From: a virus
IMG/VR virus record: IMGVR_UViG_3300046028_006182
Coordinates: 1 to 64,000 of that record
Direction: 5' to 3' (one strand)
DNA length: 64,000 nucleotides
Numbering within the stretch: position 1 is the first letter of the stretch; every line of letters begins with the position of its first letter. The position numbers were made by a program, and so were the translations under genes. A model generated the notes under the pieces. The model was given only the letters and a program-made list of their open reading frames with translations, had not been told where the DNA came from and did no database searches. Below, piece after piece: positions 41,524 through 49,932 of the stretch.

Positions 41524-42412
41524 AAAGGTTAAGCCTTTAAAAGTAAAAGAGTTTAACTTCAAGGATGCCCAATTAGCTTGGGCGGGCCTTAATGAGTATT
41601 TGGCTACCCAGGAGAAAGAGGTTTATGCTAGAGGCGGCGGTAGGTATGGACCCGCTCTAAGAAGCTACGACAATATCGTATATATTAGGGATGGGAGGAT
41701 AGACCCCAACTTTGACTTCTCCAGTATGCTTGGATATACCGGCCAGAAGTGGACTTCTCTAGTAAAAAACTATGTTGACCTTAATTATCTTGACTTAGTT
41801 AAGTCCGAAATACTACGGCGGGAGAAAACTAAGTCTAGGAGCTATAACTTTAGCTTCCATTTCAGCAATAAGTACCACTCTGGGAAAGATTGCTTGATAA
41901 GTATATCTTTTATCCGTAGGCTAGATAAAGATAGGCCCATGCTAATCTTTACAACTAGGGCTACAGAGGTAACGAAGAGGCTAATCTTTGACCTGCTACT
42001 TATCCAAAGGATAGGAGAGTATGTATATGGTGAAGGTACTAGGTTTGAGGTTATGTTATTCCTACCGATGATGTATATCTCGGCAGAGCACTTTACTTAC
42101 TACCATGCCTATAAACCAATACCTAGGGTATTGGGTATGCCAAAGAACAAAGGGAAGCTGGGCAAGTTCAGTGCTAGATGTTGGGAAATATACCGCAGGT
42201 TTAAAAAGATTGACGTTACCAAGGTAAAGTTTAAGTCGGACCAGAAGGCAATAGCTCAACTGCAAAGGGTTGTAGCCGGTAAGTCTTTAGGTAAACCCCT
42301 AATTGCTGAGCAGCTTAGGTTAGGTACTATCATTGAGTTCCCAGAGGATTGCATTTCCCCTAAGGAGCGTAAGAGGTTTGTAAGATTAAGAAATCAAAAG
42401 GCTAAGGAATGA
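41507..42412 (+). CDS. Divergent thymidylate-synthase-fold protein
   Basis: The 301-residue protein aligns by motif with the thymidylate synthase (TS) homologue encoded next to it. Its Gly-Lys-Asp-Cys (Cys about 127) sits where the TS nucleophile lies. 22 residues later Arg-Ala-Thr-Glu-Val-Thr-Lys-Arg-Leu-Ile-Phe-Asp parallels Arg-Ser-Cys-Asp...Asp of its neighbour with equal spacing, and Glu-His-Phe-Thr-Tyr-Tyr-His recalls the TS His-x-Tyr-x-x-His. Large basic extensions flank the core. It overlaps the dUTPase-like gene by 17 bases and the TS gene by four. It may be an inactive partner or a second pyrimidine-modifying enzyme; this is inference. Confidence 0.55.
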   Translation: MGRKVKKVKPLKVKEFNFKDAQLAWAGLNEYLATQEKEVYARGGGRYGPALRSYDNIVYIRDGRIDPNFDFSSMLGYTGQKWTSLVKNYVDLNYLDLVKSEILRREKTKSRSYNFSFHFSNKYHSGKDCLISISFIRRLDKDRPMLIFTTRATEVTKRLIFDLLLIQRIGEYVYGEGTRFEVMLFLPMMYISAEHFTYYHAYKPIPRVLGMPKNKGKLGKFSARCWEIYRRFKKIDVTKVKFKSDQKAIAQLQRVVAGKSLGKPLIAEQLRLGTIIEFPEDCISPKERKRFVRLRNQKAKE

Positions 42413-43200
42413 GCACATACTACAATCTAACTACCGCAATAAACCTAACCAGGGATAAGCTATTCAGCATGGGTACAATTACCCCCACTGAGAAGTGGCA
42501 AGGTAAAGAAGTTAATCGGGATATGCTAGAGCTCCTGGATGTTCACGTGAAGGTATTAGAGGTTCCAAATACTTCCCTAGAGTTAGCTGAGTTAATACAG
42601 CCCAATTTACCCTGGGCAGATATACACTTCGTTGAAAGGGTTGGAGGTAAACCCCTTAATCCGGGTGAGTCATACAAACAATGGCCTTTCTATGGACAGG
42701 ACAGTGCCATGAGAAGCGTATCTCAGAAATTCTCACATACTTACATGGAAAGGTATTGGCCTAAGAAAGCTGGCATATCACCCGGTACACTAGAGTCCTC
42801 CTTTCTTAATAAGGGCATCAGGTATAGCTATGGGGATTTGCTTGATGTAATAGAGCTTCTAAAGAAGGAGCCTTCTACTAGGCAGGCATACCTTCCTATT
42901 TGGTTTCCAGAAGACACGGGGGTAACTTTCGGTGGTAGAGTTCCTTGTACACTGGGTTACCACTTTATAATTAGGGATGGGTTAATCAATGTAACTTACT
43001 ACCTCCGCTCATGCGATGTTTTGAGGCACATGCAAGATGATATTTATTTAACTTGCTTACTCTTAAATTATGTGAAAGATGCACTATCAGAGGTAATGCC
43101 CGAACTAAAGAACGGGTACTACTCTATGCACATAGTATCTCTACACTGCTTTGCTATTGAGAAGAATAAGTTAAAAGCCCGACTAAAAAGCCCTGCATGA
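42409..43200 (+). CDS. TS-family dNMP hydroxymethylase-like enzyme
   Basis: This 263-residue member of the thymidylate synthase / dCMP hydroxymethylase family uses methylenetetrahydrofolate to modify C5 of dUMP or dCMP. The nucleophile lies in Val-Pro-Cys-Thr-Leu-Gly-Tyr-His-Phe-Ile-Ile-Arg-Asp-Gly. The phosphate-binding Arg is in Thr-Arg-Gln-Ala-Tyr. Arg-Ser-Cys-Asp-Val is followed by Met-Gln-Asp-Asp-Ile, which puts Asp at the position of E. coli TS Asn177. Asp there is associated with dCMP recognition, as in T4 dCMP hydroxymethylase. PCT plus IRDG also match phage hydroxymethylases better than classic TS. The substrate and product are not proven. Confidence 0.75.
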   Translation: MSTYYNLTTAINLTRDKLFSMGTITPTEKWQGKEVNRDMLELLDVHVKVLEVPNTSLELAELIQPNLPWADIHFVERVGGKPLNPGESYKQWPFYGQDSAMRSVSQKFSHTYMERYWPKKAGISPGTLESSFLNKGIRYSYGDLLDVIELLKKEPSTRQAYLPIWFPEDTGVTFGGRVPCTLGYHFIIRDGLINVTYYLRSCDVLRHMQDDIYLTCLLLNYVKDALSEVMPELKNGYYSMHIVSLHCFAIEKNKLKARLKSPA

Positions 43201-43613
43201 AAGAAAGAATATCCCGATTAGACTACTTTAAGGAGATGGTACAAGTCGTCTCAAAAAGAGCTACTTGTGGCAGAGCTTGCCAGGGAGCTATAATTGTTAA
43301 AGAAAATAGGGTAATCTCTACCGGTTATAATGGGCCCGTATCAAGGAGTAAACATTGTGAAGAGCTTGGCTGCAATGTAAATGAGTCCTGCAAAGTAAGC
43401 GTACACGCTGAAGCTAACTCAATATACTTTGCTGCCAAGCATGGCATAGCCACGGAAGGAGCCTCATTATACTGTAGTACTGCCCCTTGCCACCTATGCG
43501 CTCAGGCTATTATCCAAGCTGGTATCACAGAGGTATTCTACATCAATGACTATAGGGATAGAGCAGGTATAGAAATACTGGAGTCTAGTAAAGTAGAAGT
43601 ATCTAAATTATAA
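43197..43613 (+). CDS. dCMP deaminase
   Basis: The 138-residue zinc deaminase has His-Ala-Glu at about residues 66-68 as the zinc-His and catalytic Glu, and Pro-Cys-His-Leu-Cys (about 96-100) as the Cys ligands. It also has the extra Cys/His-rich segment (Lys-His-Cys-Glu-Glu-Leu-Gly-Cys...Cys) seen in dCMP deaminases. It turns dCMP into dUMP. It overlaps the TS-family gene by four bases, so both act on the same monophosphate pool. Confidence 0.88.
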   Translation: MKERISRLDYFKEMVQVVSKRATCGRACQGAIIVKENRVISTGYNGPVSRSKHCEELGCNVNESCKVSVHAEANSIYFAAKHGIATEGASLYCSTAPCHLCAQAIIQAGITEVFYINDYRDRAGIEILESSKVEVSKL

Positions 43614-43634
43614 AGTACAACTCGTACCAACAAT

Positions 43635-45821
43635 ATGGAAGCTAGGTATAAGATTTGCAAGAACCTTGCACAAGTAAAAAAGCTAATAGCCTGCTGCAAA
43701 GAAACGGGATATGCGTGCTTAGATTTCGAGACAACCTCTGGCAAATTCTACGAGATAACCGAGCACCCCACAGTATTAGGCATATCTTATCAGCCCGGCT
43801 CAGCGGTAGTAGTACCCCTTTACCATGATGAGTCCCCGTTCAAACATAACTACAGAAAGGTATTAAAGCTAATAGGTAGGGAGGTAATATCAAATCCCGA
43901 TATTGTTAAGATTGGGCAAAACTTTAAATTTGAGCACTCCTGGTTTCTAAGGTTTAATATAGTACCAAGAGGTAGGATATTAGATACAATGTTAGCTAAG
44001 TACTTACTGGATGAGGAAAGGCCGCATGACTTGAAGAGTATGGTTTCTAGGTTTATACCTGAGTACTCTGACTATGAGAGCGAGATACAAGCCCTTGCTC
44101 GGCAGCATGGCTGGGCAAAGATACCTATGGAGCCACTAGCTAAATACAATGCCCTAGATTGCATACTCACTTTTAAGCTAATGCTATTCTTTGAGCCGAA
44201 GTTAATGGAGCTTAATATGTATTCGCTATTTAGAAACCTCTTGATGCAACTTAGCAGGACTCTTGCTGAGTCTGAGTATAGGGGTATTCTAGTGGATAAG
44301 CAATACTTAGAGGGTATAACTGCTGACACTCGTAAGAAGCTAGATGACCTTTACCAAGAGAAAGTAATTGGGCATAAGGTTATTAAAAGGTATATCCGAA
44401 AATCTACAAAGGTAAAGGTAAAAGCTTTAATTAAAAGCGTAAAGCAGGAGATAAGCGATTTACAAGAGTCGGGCAAAGGGATGAGTGACCGGGTAATAGT
44501 TAGTAGGTTAACTAAAATACAAAACTACTCTAGGGGCATATTCACTACCAAAAAGGAGTTAAAGATGGTTGAGCCTATTAATCTAAACAGCTCACACCAA
44601 CTAATAGACTTTCTTTTTACCTCGAAGCATGGTCTACAGCTACCAGTAGTTAGATTTACAGTTGACAAGAAAACCAAGCAGCAGAAAACTACCCCATCAA
44701 CGGATGAGACCAGCTTGCTAGAGCTACGAGAGCTAGATGAAACGGGTTTTATTGATACCCTATTACTACACCGCTCAGAGCAAAAGCTATACAGTACCTA
44801 TATGGTGGGTATATTAGAGAAGATATCCTCTAAAAATAGAATACACACTAAGTTCAATATCCATGGTACTGTTACTGGCAGGCTATCTTCAACCAACCCA
44901 AATCTACAAAACATTCCCCGAAGTACTACATCATCCCTTATCAAGAAGATGTTTATCCCACCACCGGGCTACCTAATACTTGAGGTCGATTACTCCCAAG
45001 CAGAGCTAAGGATAGTAGCTGAGCTTGCAAAGGAGAAAACCATGATTAAGTGGTTCAATGAGGGTAGAAACATACACGTAGCGGTAGCTTGCAAAGCTAA
45101 TGGTCGTGAAGATGACTATGATGAGATTTATAAGATAAGCAAAGACCCAAGCCACCCCGACTACAATTACTGGACTATCCGTAAGAAAAGGGCTAAGACT
45201 ATTAACTTTGGTATCTTGTATGGGCAGGGTGCTAAGAAGTTAGCAGAAACTCTAAACTCTAAACTAGAGGAGGGTGAAAAGAAAACATCAGAGCAAGCGG
45301 CAGCTAAGTTCAAAAAGGAGTGGCTAGAAACTTTCCCAAGGATTGATAAGTGGATTAAAGGGCAATTCAGATTTGCCTATGATAATGGATATGTCCCCAC
45401 AGTATTTGGTAGGAAAAGGAGATTACCTGATATTTACCTTGAGAACTCTCACAAAGGTAAATTCCTAGAGGCTCAAAGACAATCAGTAAATGCCCCGATA
45501 CAGGGTGCATCATCTGACTTTACCCTATTCAGCTCTATTATCGTGAGGGAATATATACTTAAAGGCTTACTCCCTAGGGATATGTTGCAATGCTATACAG
45601 TACATGACTCAATTGGTTATTACATAAGACCCGAGGATTTACACAGAGTAGTACCGATACTTGACGAGATATGCTCTAATCCCCAGACCGGGAAATACTT
45701 TCACTTCCAAGCTAAGTACGTTAAGATGAAGGTATCATTTGAGGTGGGCAGAAACTGGGGAAGTTTACAAGATTACAACCCAAGCATAAACTATACAGAT
45801 TTTTTAAACCAACAAAACTAG
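43635..45821 (+). CDS. DNA polymerase, family A, with 3'-5' exonuclease
   Basis: The 728-residue polymerase has exonuclease motif I Leu-Asp-Phe-Glu-Thr-Thr (about 29-34), Gly-Gln-Asn-Phe-Lys-Phe-Glu (Exo II region) and Tyr-Asn-Ala-Leu-Asp (Exo III). Polymerase motif A is Glu-Val-Asp-Tyr-Ser-Gln-Ala-Glu-Leu-Arg (about 451), motif B is Arg-Ala-Lys-Thr-Ile-Asn-Phe-Gly-Ile-Leu-Tyr-Gly, and motif C is Thr-Val-His-Asp-Ser. All catalytic residues are present, so it is probably the replicative enzyme with proofreading. A basic insert of about 80 residues lies near 235-310. No 5' nuclease domain is attached; that is the separate gene at 49030. Confidence 0.95.
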   Translation: MEARYKICKNLAQVKKLIACCKETGYACLDFETTSGKFYEITEHPTVLGISYQPGSAVVVPLYHDESPFKHNYRKVLKLIGREVISNPDIVKIGQNFKFEHSWFLRFNIVPRGRILDTMLAKYLLDEERPHDLKSMVSRFIPEYSDYESEIQALARQHGWAKIPMEPLAKYNALDCILTFKLMLFFEPKLMELNMYSLFRNLLMQLSRTLAESEYRGILVDKQYLEGITADTRKKLDDLYQEKVIGHKVIKRYIRKSTKVKVKALIKSVKQEISDLQESGKGMSDRVIVSRLTKIQNYSRGIFTTKKELKMVEPINLNSSHQLIDFLFTSKHGLQLPVVRFTVDKKTKQQKTTPSTDETSLLELRELDETGFIDTLLLHRSEQKLYSTYMVGILEKISSKNRIHTKFNIHGTVTGRLSSTNPNLQNIPRSTTSSLIKKMFIPPPGYLILEVDYSQAELRIVAELAKEKTMIKWFNEGRNIHVAVACKANGREDDYDEIYKISKDPSHPDYNYWTIRKKRAKTINFGILYGQGAKKLAETLNSKLEEGEKKTSEQAAAKFKKEWLETFPRIDKWIKGQFRFAYDNGYVPTVFGRKRRLPDIYLENSHKGKFLEAQRQSVNAPIQGASSDFTLFSSIIVREYILKGLLPRDMLQCYTVHDSIGYYIRPEDLHRVVPILDEICSNPQTGKYFHFQAKYVKMKVSFEVGRNWGSLQDYNPSINYTDFLNQQN

Positions 45822-45825
45822 GCGT

Positions 45826-46512
45826 ATGAGAATTGGATTATCCGGACCAAGTGGCTCTGGCAAGACGACGATAGCTAAGATATTAGCAGAGTCATTAGGT
45901 ATACCCTTTATCCCGACATCGGTAGAGAATGTATTAAGTGAGTGGCAAAAAGAATACCTAAGTCAGAAGTACGGTTATGAAGCTAAGGGCCATAAGAATG
46001 TTATCCAGCTATCGGGAGCTAATCCTGAATTTGCAAAAGAGTTCCAGCTCATGGTTAAATCGGGTAGAGCAGCTCTATTAGCTGAGCATGAAAGCTACAT
46101 AGTAGACCGTACCGCTATTGACAACATGGCTTATTACTTATCAGAGGGTGCTGCCTATGACACCTATGAGCAGTCCGTCCTATTCCTTATGGATGTTAGG
46201 GATAATCTAAAAGCCCTAGATGTTGTATTTGTTATAAAAGCAGTACAGCCTAGTAGAGAGGTAGAAGATAACAACTCTCGTATACCCAACTGGATATATC
46301 AGAAAGGGGTAGAGGGTAACTTCATTACAGCGAAGAATTTAATTTACGACCTTGAGTCTTTAGATGAGTTGCAAGAGCTTCCCTTAGTACAGACTATAGG
46401 CTACTGGGATTTAAGAACTCGCCAGCAGGATATGCTAACTCGTATAGCCAAGAGGGTAGAGATGAAAGCTGACTTCATCAAGAAAGTAAAAATGAGAACC
46501 GATGAGTACTAA
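45826..46512 (+). CDS. P-loop nucleotide kinase-like protein
   Basis: The 228-residue P-loop protein has Gly-Pro-Ser-Gly-Ser-Gly-Lys-Thr-Thr (Walker A, residues 7-15) and Ile-Val-Asp-Arg-Thr (about 91-95), the layout of dNMP or AAA_28-type kinases. Similar P-loop kinases occur in phage base-modification loci, where some phosphorylate hydroxymethyl bases. It could also simply phosphorylate dNMPs. It lies directly after the polymerase and overlaps the next gene by 11 bases. Confidence 0.7.
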   Translation: MRIGLSGPSGSGKTTIAKILAESLGIPFIPTSVENVLSEWQKEYLSQKYGYEAKGHKNVIQLSGANPEFAKEFQLMVKSGRAALLAEHESYIVDRTAIDNMAYYLSEGAAYDTYEQSVLFLMDVRDNLKALDVVFVIKAVQPSREVEDNNSRIPNWIYQKGVEGNFITAKNLIYDLESLDELQELPLVQTIGYWDLRTRQQDMLTRIAKRVEMKADFIKKVKMRTDEY

Positions 46513-46978
46513 GAGCTTAAGCCTACTCCTCCAAGCCAAGAAGTTTAACCTATCTAAGGTTAAAATACACGTAGATGGCAAGGATATTGAGATTGACTTG
46601 TATAAAGAGCTAAGGGTAGAACGTAGGCTAGTTAATATGGGGAGCGATGAGTTACGTCAGTTACCCCCGATATACGGCTTCTTAAAAACTATCGAGGCAA
46701 GGCTTACCGAGCAAGTAGAATTAGCAGTAAACAATGAAGAAAGGGTTTACTCTTTATTATTTGTAAGATATAAGAAAGATTTAGTAAAGGGAAGGCCCCC
46801 ATCTGATGATACCGCAAAATACCTAGTAGTAGGTAGCAAGAAGTATCAAAAGGCAAAGGTAGAAACCATAAACCTTAGGGCTAACCTTAACAAGATTAAA
46901 GCAGCTACTCGTTCCTTTGAGATGAAGAAAGAGCTACTGCAAACCTTATCAGCTAACTCTAGGAAAGAGAAAGTATAA
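46502..46978 (+). CDS. Hypothetical protein before SSB (158 aa)
   Basis: Not recognised. The N-terminal third contains two beta strands (Val-Lys-Ile-His-Val-Asp-Gly-Lys-Asp-Ile-Glu-Ile-Asp). The rest is helical and basic, ending in Arg-Lys-Glu-Lys-Val. Its place between kinase and single-strand binding protein is where T4-like genomes keep replication mediators, so a recombination or loading accessory is possible but unproven. Confidence 0.72.
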   Translation: MSTKSLSLLLQAKKFNLSKVKIHVDGKDIEIDLYKELRVERRLVNMGSDELRQLPPIYGFLKTIEARLTEQVELAVNNEERVYSLLFVRYKKDLVKGRPPSDDTAKYLVVGSKKYQKAKVETINLRANLNKIKAATRSFEMKKELLQTLSANSRKEKV

Positions 46979-46981
46979 CCA

Positions 46982-47005
46982 TATAACTATAAAAACCCCA
47001 TCACA
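46982..47005 (+). promoter_or_regulatory. Leader motif TATAACT...CCCCATCACA, copy 3
   Basis: TATAACT, ATAAAAA and CCCCATCACA run straight into the ATG of the SSB-like gene. The final 14 bases plus ATG are identical to copy 2 (17204-17217), and TATAACT is identical to copy 1 (12132-12138). Confidence 0.45.
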
Positions 47006-47806
47006 ATGGCAAAGAAAGTGAAAGACGACCTAGGGTCCAACAAGAAATCAAAAATGAGCTTACAAGAGAAGCTGGCAAAGAAAAGAGAGGATGTAAAGAA
47101 AGGTGAGGGCGGGAACATTGATATGTTCTATGTAAAGGAGGGTGTAAATCGTTTTAGGCCGGCATTCTGTGGAGAAGATGTTGACTTCTCAATAGAAGTT
47201 ATCTCTTTCTACCTCGGTAAGGAGATTAAAGGTTTTGTATCTCCCCATACCGTAGGTAAACCTTGCGCCGGTATGGAGGTATATAATGCCCTATTGAAGT
47301 CCTCTAATGAGAGCGACAAGGAGCTAGCTAATGAATGCAAACCCAAAAGGAAGCAAGCTATTGCGATGCACAAATACAATGACGACAAGGGCAAAGAGCT
47401 TGACACCCGGTCGGGAGTTAAATTAACTCCTCTAGCCAATGGAGTATATGGGCAAATCCTGGATTTCTTTTTAGATGAGGAACATGGGGACTTTACCCAC
47501 CCTAAAGATGGGTATGACATTAAGATAAAGCGTGAGGGTAGTGGGAAAGAAAATACAAGCTATACTGCTACTCCTTGTAAACCAACCGCTTTACCTAAAG
47601 AGCTTCAGAAAGAGGTATATAGCCCATCTAAGTTACTAGATGAAGTTATCCCCTCTTATGAGGAGACCGTTTCCAAAATGAAAGAATTTCTGGGGTTGGA
47701 TGAGGATGATGACCTTACTCAATTTATCCAAGAGATCTCCGGTAAGAAATCTAGCTCTAAGAAATCTAGCTCTACCAAAGAGGTTAAGAAGAAAAAGAAG
47801 AAGTAG
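47006..47806 (+). CDS. Single-stranded DNA-binding protein (gp32-like)
   Basis: The 266-residue protein has a basic N-terminal region (1-35) and an OB-type core with aromatic residues (Phe-Tyr-Val-Lys-Glu-Gly-Val-Asn-Arg-Phe; Ile-Ser-Phe-Tyr-Leu-Gly). Cys and His residues near 85-115 may hold zinc as in gp32. An acidic Asp-Glu-Asp-Asp-Asp section near 232 is followed by a Ser/Lys-rich tail ending in six Lys. A basic tail in place of the usual acidic one is odd. It protects ssDNA in replication and recombination, and a strong leader and terminator suggest high expression. Confidence 0.75.
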   Translation: MAKKVKDDLGSNKKSKMSLQEKLAKKREDVKKGEGGNIDMFYVKEGVNRFRPAFCGEDVDFSIEVISFYLGKEIKGFVSPHTVGKPCAGMEVYNALLKSSNESDKELANECKPKRKQAIAMHKYNDDKGKELDTRSGVKLTPLANGVYGQILDFFLDEEHGDFTHPKDGYDIKIKREGSGKENTSYTATPCKPTALPKELQKEVYSPSKLLDEVIPSYEETVSKMKEFLGLDEDDDLTQFIQEISGKKSSSKKSSSTKEVKKKKKK

Positions 47807-47828
47807 AGCATCGCAATATGCTTAAACT

Positions 47829-47864
47829 AAAGGGGAGTTACTTTAACGAGTACTCCCCTTTTTT
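47829..47864 (+). terminator. Intrinsic terminator after the SSB gene
   Basis: AAAGGGGAGT (47829-47838) pairs with ACTCCCCTTT (47852-47861), loop 13 bases, followed by a T-run to 47864. The next ATG is 20 bases further on, so there is no room for a promoter and read-through to the recombinase gene must occur. Confidence 0.9.
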
Positions 47865-47884
47865 AATCTAAAAACCCCAAGATA

Positions 47885-49033
47885 ATGGCAAAAAAGAAAG
47901 GTGGCTCAGGCATCACGGTTATGACCGAGTCAGAGATAAATAAAAAGTACGCAGGCCTATCCACTAATGCGGCAGATGCCGAGGAAGAGGCTGGTAATAT
48001 GTTAAGAATACCCACTAGGTGTATTTGGTTGAACTATCAAACGGGTGGGGGATTTGTTTATGGTAGGGTACATGAGGTATTCGGCTATGAGTCATCAGGT
48101 AAAACCCTTTTAGCTAAGGAGGTGGGCATAGCTACTCAAAAGTTAGGGGGCGTAGTAATTTGGGGTGATGCCGAGAATGCTTTTGATTTAGCTTGGGCTA
48201 AGAAGGTAGGCCTAGACTTAACCCGTATGTTTATATACAACCGTAATGACATTGAGGGTTTTTCTGACTGGGCTAGAGATATGTGCGTAGCTCAACGAAG
48301 TAAACTAACTAACAATGAACCAATTACTTTAGTTTTAGACTCTATTGCTGCACTAGAGTGCATAGATAACCTCAATGCCGACTCACTTGACTCGAAGGCG
48401 CAGATGGGTAATAGAGCTAAAGCTATCTACCGCTTTTACCGAGAACGTAACAACCTATTCTCTAAGCTAGGTATAACGGTTATAATGATTAACCAAGTAC
48501 GTAGCAAGGTAGGAGCATCTATGTTTGAAGCTGCTACAACCCAGCCCGGGGGGGAGGCTACTAGGTTCTATTCATCTATACGAATAGCTATCGTACCTAG
48601 CAAGATGATTAAAGGACACTGGAATGATGCCTCGGGTGAGTGGGTAGACTCAAGGCTGAAAGAGAATGATGTAAAGGTAGGTAAAGAGGTTATTGTAAAG
48701 ATTGAAAAGAATAAAACAGCTGCCACTGAGTCCGATGTGAGAACCGAGGTATACTTTAAACCCGATAAGTCTGGTTACGTAGGGTTCTCTAAGTATGCAG
48801 GGCTAGATAAGATACTCCTGGACACAGGTATACTTAAAAAGTCGGGCATGAGCTATGTATACCGATACAAGAAAGCAGACCACGTATTGACTAAGAAGCG
48901 GGATGGGATTATACCATGCTTGCAGAGCGATGACAATGCCCGTAGAGTAATCCTACAAAAGCTCGGGGTATTAACGATTTCAAAGGCAGCAGAAAGGCTG
49001 GAGTCTATAAAAACTAACCTATTCCCTGTATGA
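47885..49033 (+). CDS. RecA-like recombinase (UvsX-like)
   Basis: This 382-residue strand-exchange protein has Walker A Phe-Gly-Tyr-Glu-Ser-Ser-Gly-Lys-Thr (about 62-70), the Asp-Ala-Glu-Asn-Ala-Phe-Asp segment typical of RecA, Walker B Leu-Val-Leu-Asp-Ser-Ile-Ala-Ala-Leu (about 148-156), Ile-Asn-Gln-Val-Arg (loop L1 region), and Thr-Gln-Pro-Gly-Gly-Glu-Ala (loop L2). It promotes recombination-dependent replication with the gp32-like SSB. The nuclease gene overlaps its end by four bases. Confidence 0.92.
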   Translation: MAKKKGGSGITVMTESEINKKYAGLSTNAADAEEEAGNMLRIPTRCIWLNYQTGGGFVYGRVHEVFGYESSGKTLLAKEVGIATQKLGGVVIWGDAENAFDLAWAKKVGLDLTRMFIYNRNDIEGFSDWARDMCVAQRSKLTNNEPITLVLDSIAALECIDNLNADSLDSKAQMGNRAKAIYRFYRERNNLFSKLGITVIMINQVRSKVGASMFEAATTQPGGEATRFYSSIRIAIVPSKMIKGHWNDASGEWVDSRLKENDVKVGKEVIVKIEKNKTAATESDVRTEVYFKPDKSGYVGFSKYAGLDKILLDTGILKKSGMSYVYRYKKADHVLTKKRDGIIPCLQSDDNARRVILQKLGVLTISKAAERLESIKTNLFPV

Positions 49034-49932
49034 GTACTCAGATAATCCTTATAATAGACGGGCAGAATAACCTATACAGAGCTCACCATTCTTATCATGG
49101 TTTGAAGTCTACCTCTAATGAGCATACTTCTTGCATCTTTGGGTTCCCGTCTATTATAAAGCCCTTGCTTCAAAAGTTTAAGCCCCACAAAACCATAATA
49201 TGCTGGGATGGTAAGCGAAGCAAAGAGCGATTGGAGATACTACCCACTTACAAAGCTAAGAGGTCGGAAAGTATAACCGGCAATGAAGTAAGGGAAGCTA
49301 TCCAAGAGCAGAGGCCCACAGTAATGAAATTGATATATGCCCTGGGTATTTGCCAAGCCTATAGCAAACAGGTTGAGGGGGATGACATGCTATATATGGT
49401 ATGGCGAAGGTACAAGAGGCTAATCAAATCGGGTAAGAGCTATAAATTGATTATAGTATCACGTGATAAGGATTTCCATCAACTTATAGATAAGGACACA
49501 TCAGTATGGGACCCCTTCAAGGGTATGCTGCTAACTAAGAATAACTTGAAAGCCTTATTTAACTATGAGCCACACGAGGTAGTAGACTACCTATGCTTAC
49601 TAGGGGATAGTTCAGATAATATCCCCGGATATCGGGGCTTCGGTGAGAAAAGGGTTAGAGAATTCATAGATAACTACAAACTCGTGAATGGGCAATACCG
49701 GATAAAAAAACCCATGAGAGTAGACCTCATCAAGTTAGCTGATACTCTAGCGGTTAATAGGAAGCTAATAGACCTTGCCATGTTTCACAGGAAGCACCAA
49801 CCTAACAAAACTATCGAGTACTTCAATTCTAAAAGAAACCCGAAGCTAGACGTAGGGGCTGTGAAGAATATAGCTAGGAAGTATAGCATAGGGACTTTCT
49901 TTAAAAGTGATTTCCTAAAAACCTTTGAGTAA
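49030..49932 (+). CDS. 5'-3' exonuclease / flap endonuclease (RNase H-like)
   Basis: The 300-residue FEN-family nuclease has Ile-Ile-Asp-Gly-Gln-Asn-Asn-Leu-Tyr (Asp10 metal ligand), Val-Glu-Gly-Asp-Asp-Met (about 115-120), Ser-Arg-Asp-Lys-Asp-Phe (about 145-150) and Gly-Asp-Ser-Ser-Asp-Asn-Ile-Pro-Gly (helix-hairpin-helix entry, about 194-202). It removes RNA primers and 5' flaps and complements the family A polymerase, which lacks this domain. Confidence 0.92.
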   Translation: MSTQIILIIDGQNNLYRAHHSYHGLKSTSNEHTSCIFGFPSIIKPLLQKFKPHKTIICWDGKRSKERLEILPTYKAKRSESITGNEVREAIQEQRPTVMKLIYALGICQAYSKQVEGDDMLYMVWRRYKRLIKSGKSYKLIIVSRDKDFHQLIDKDTSVWDPFKGMLLTKNNLKALFNYEPHEVVDYLCLLGDSSDNIPGYRGFGEKRVREFIDNYKLVNGQYRIKKPMRVDLIKLADTLAVNRKLIDLAMFHRKHQPNKTIEYFNSKRNPKLDVGAVKNIARKYSIGTFFKSDFLKTFE

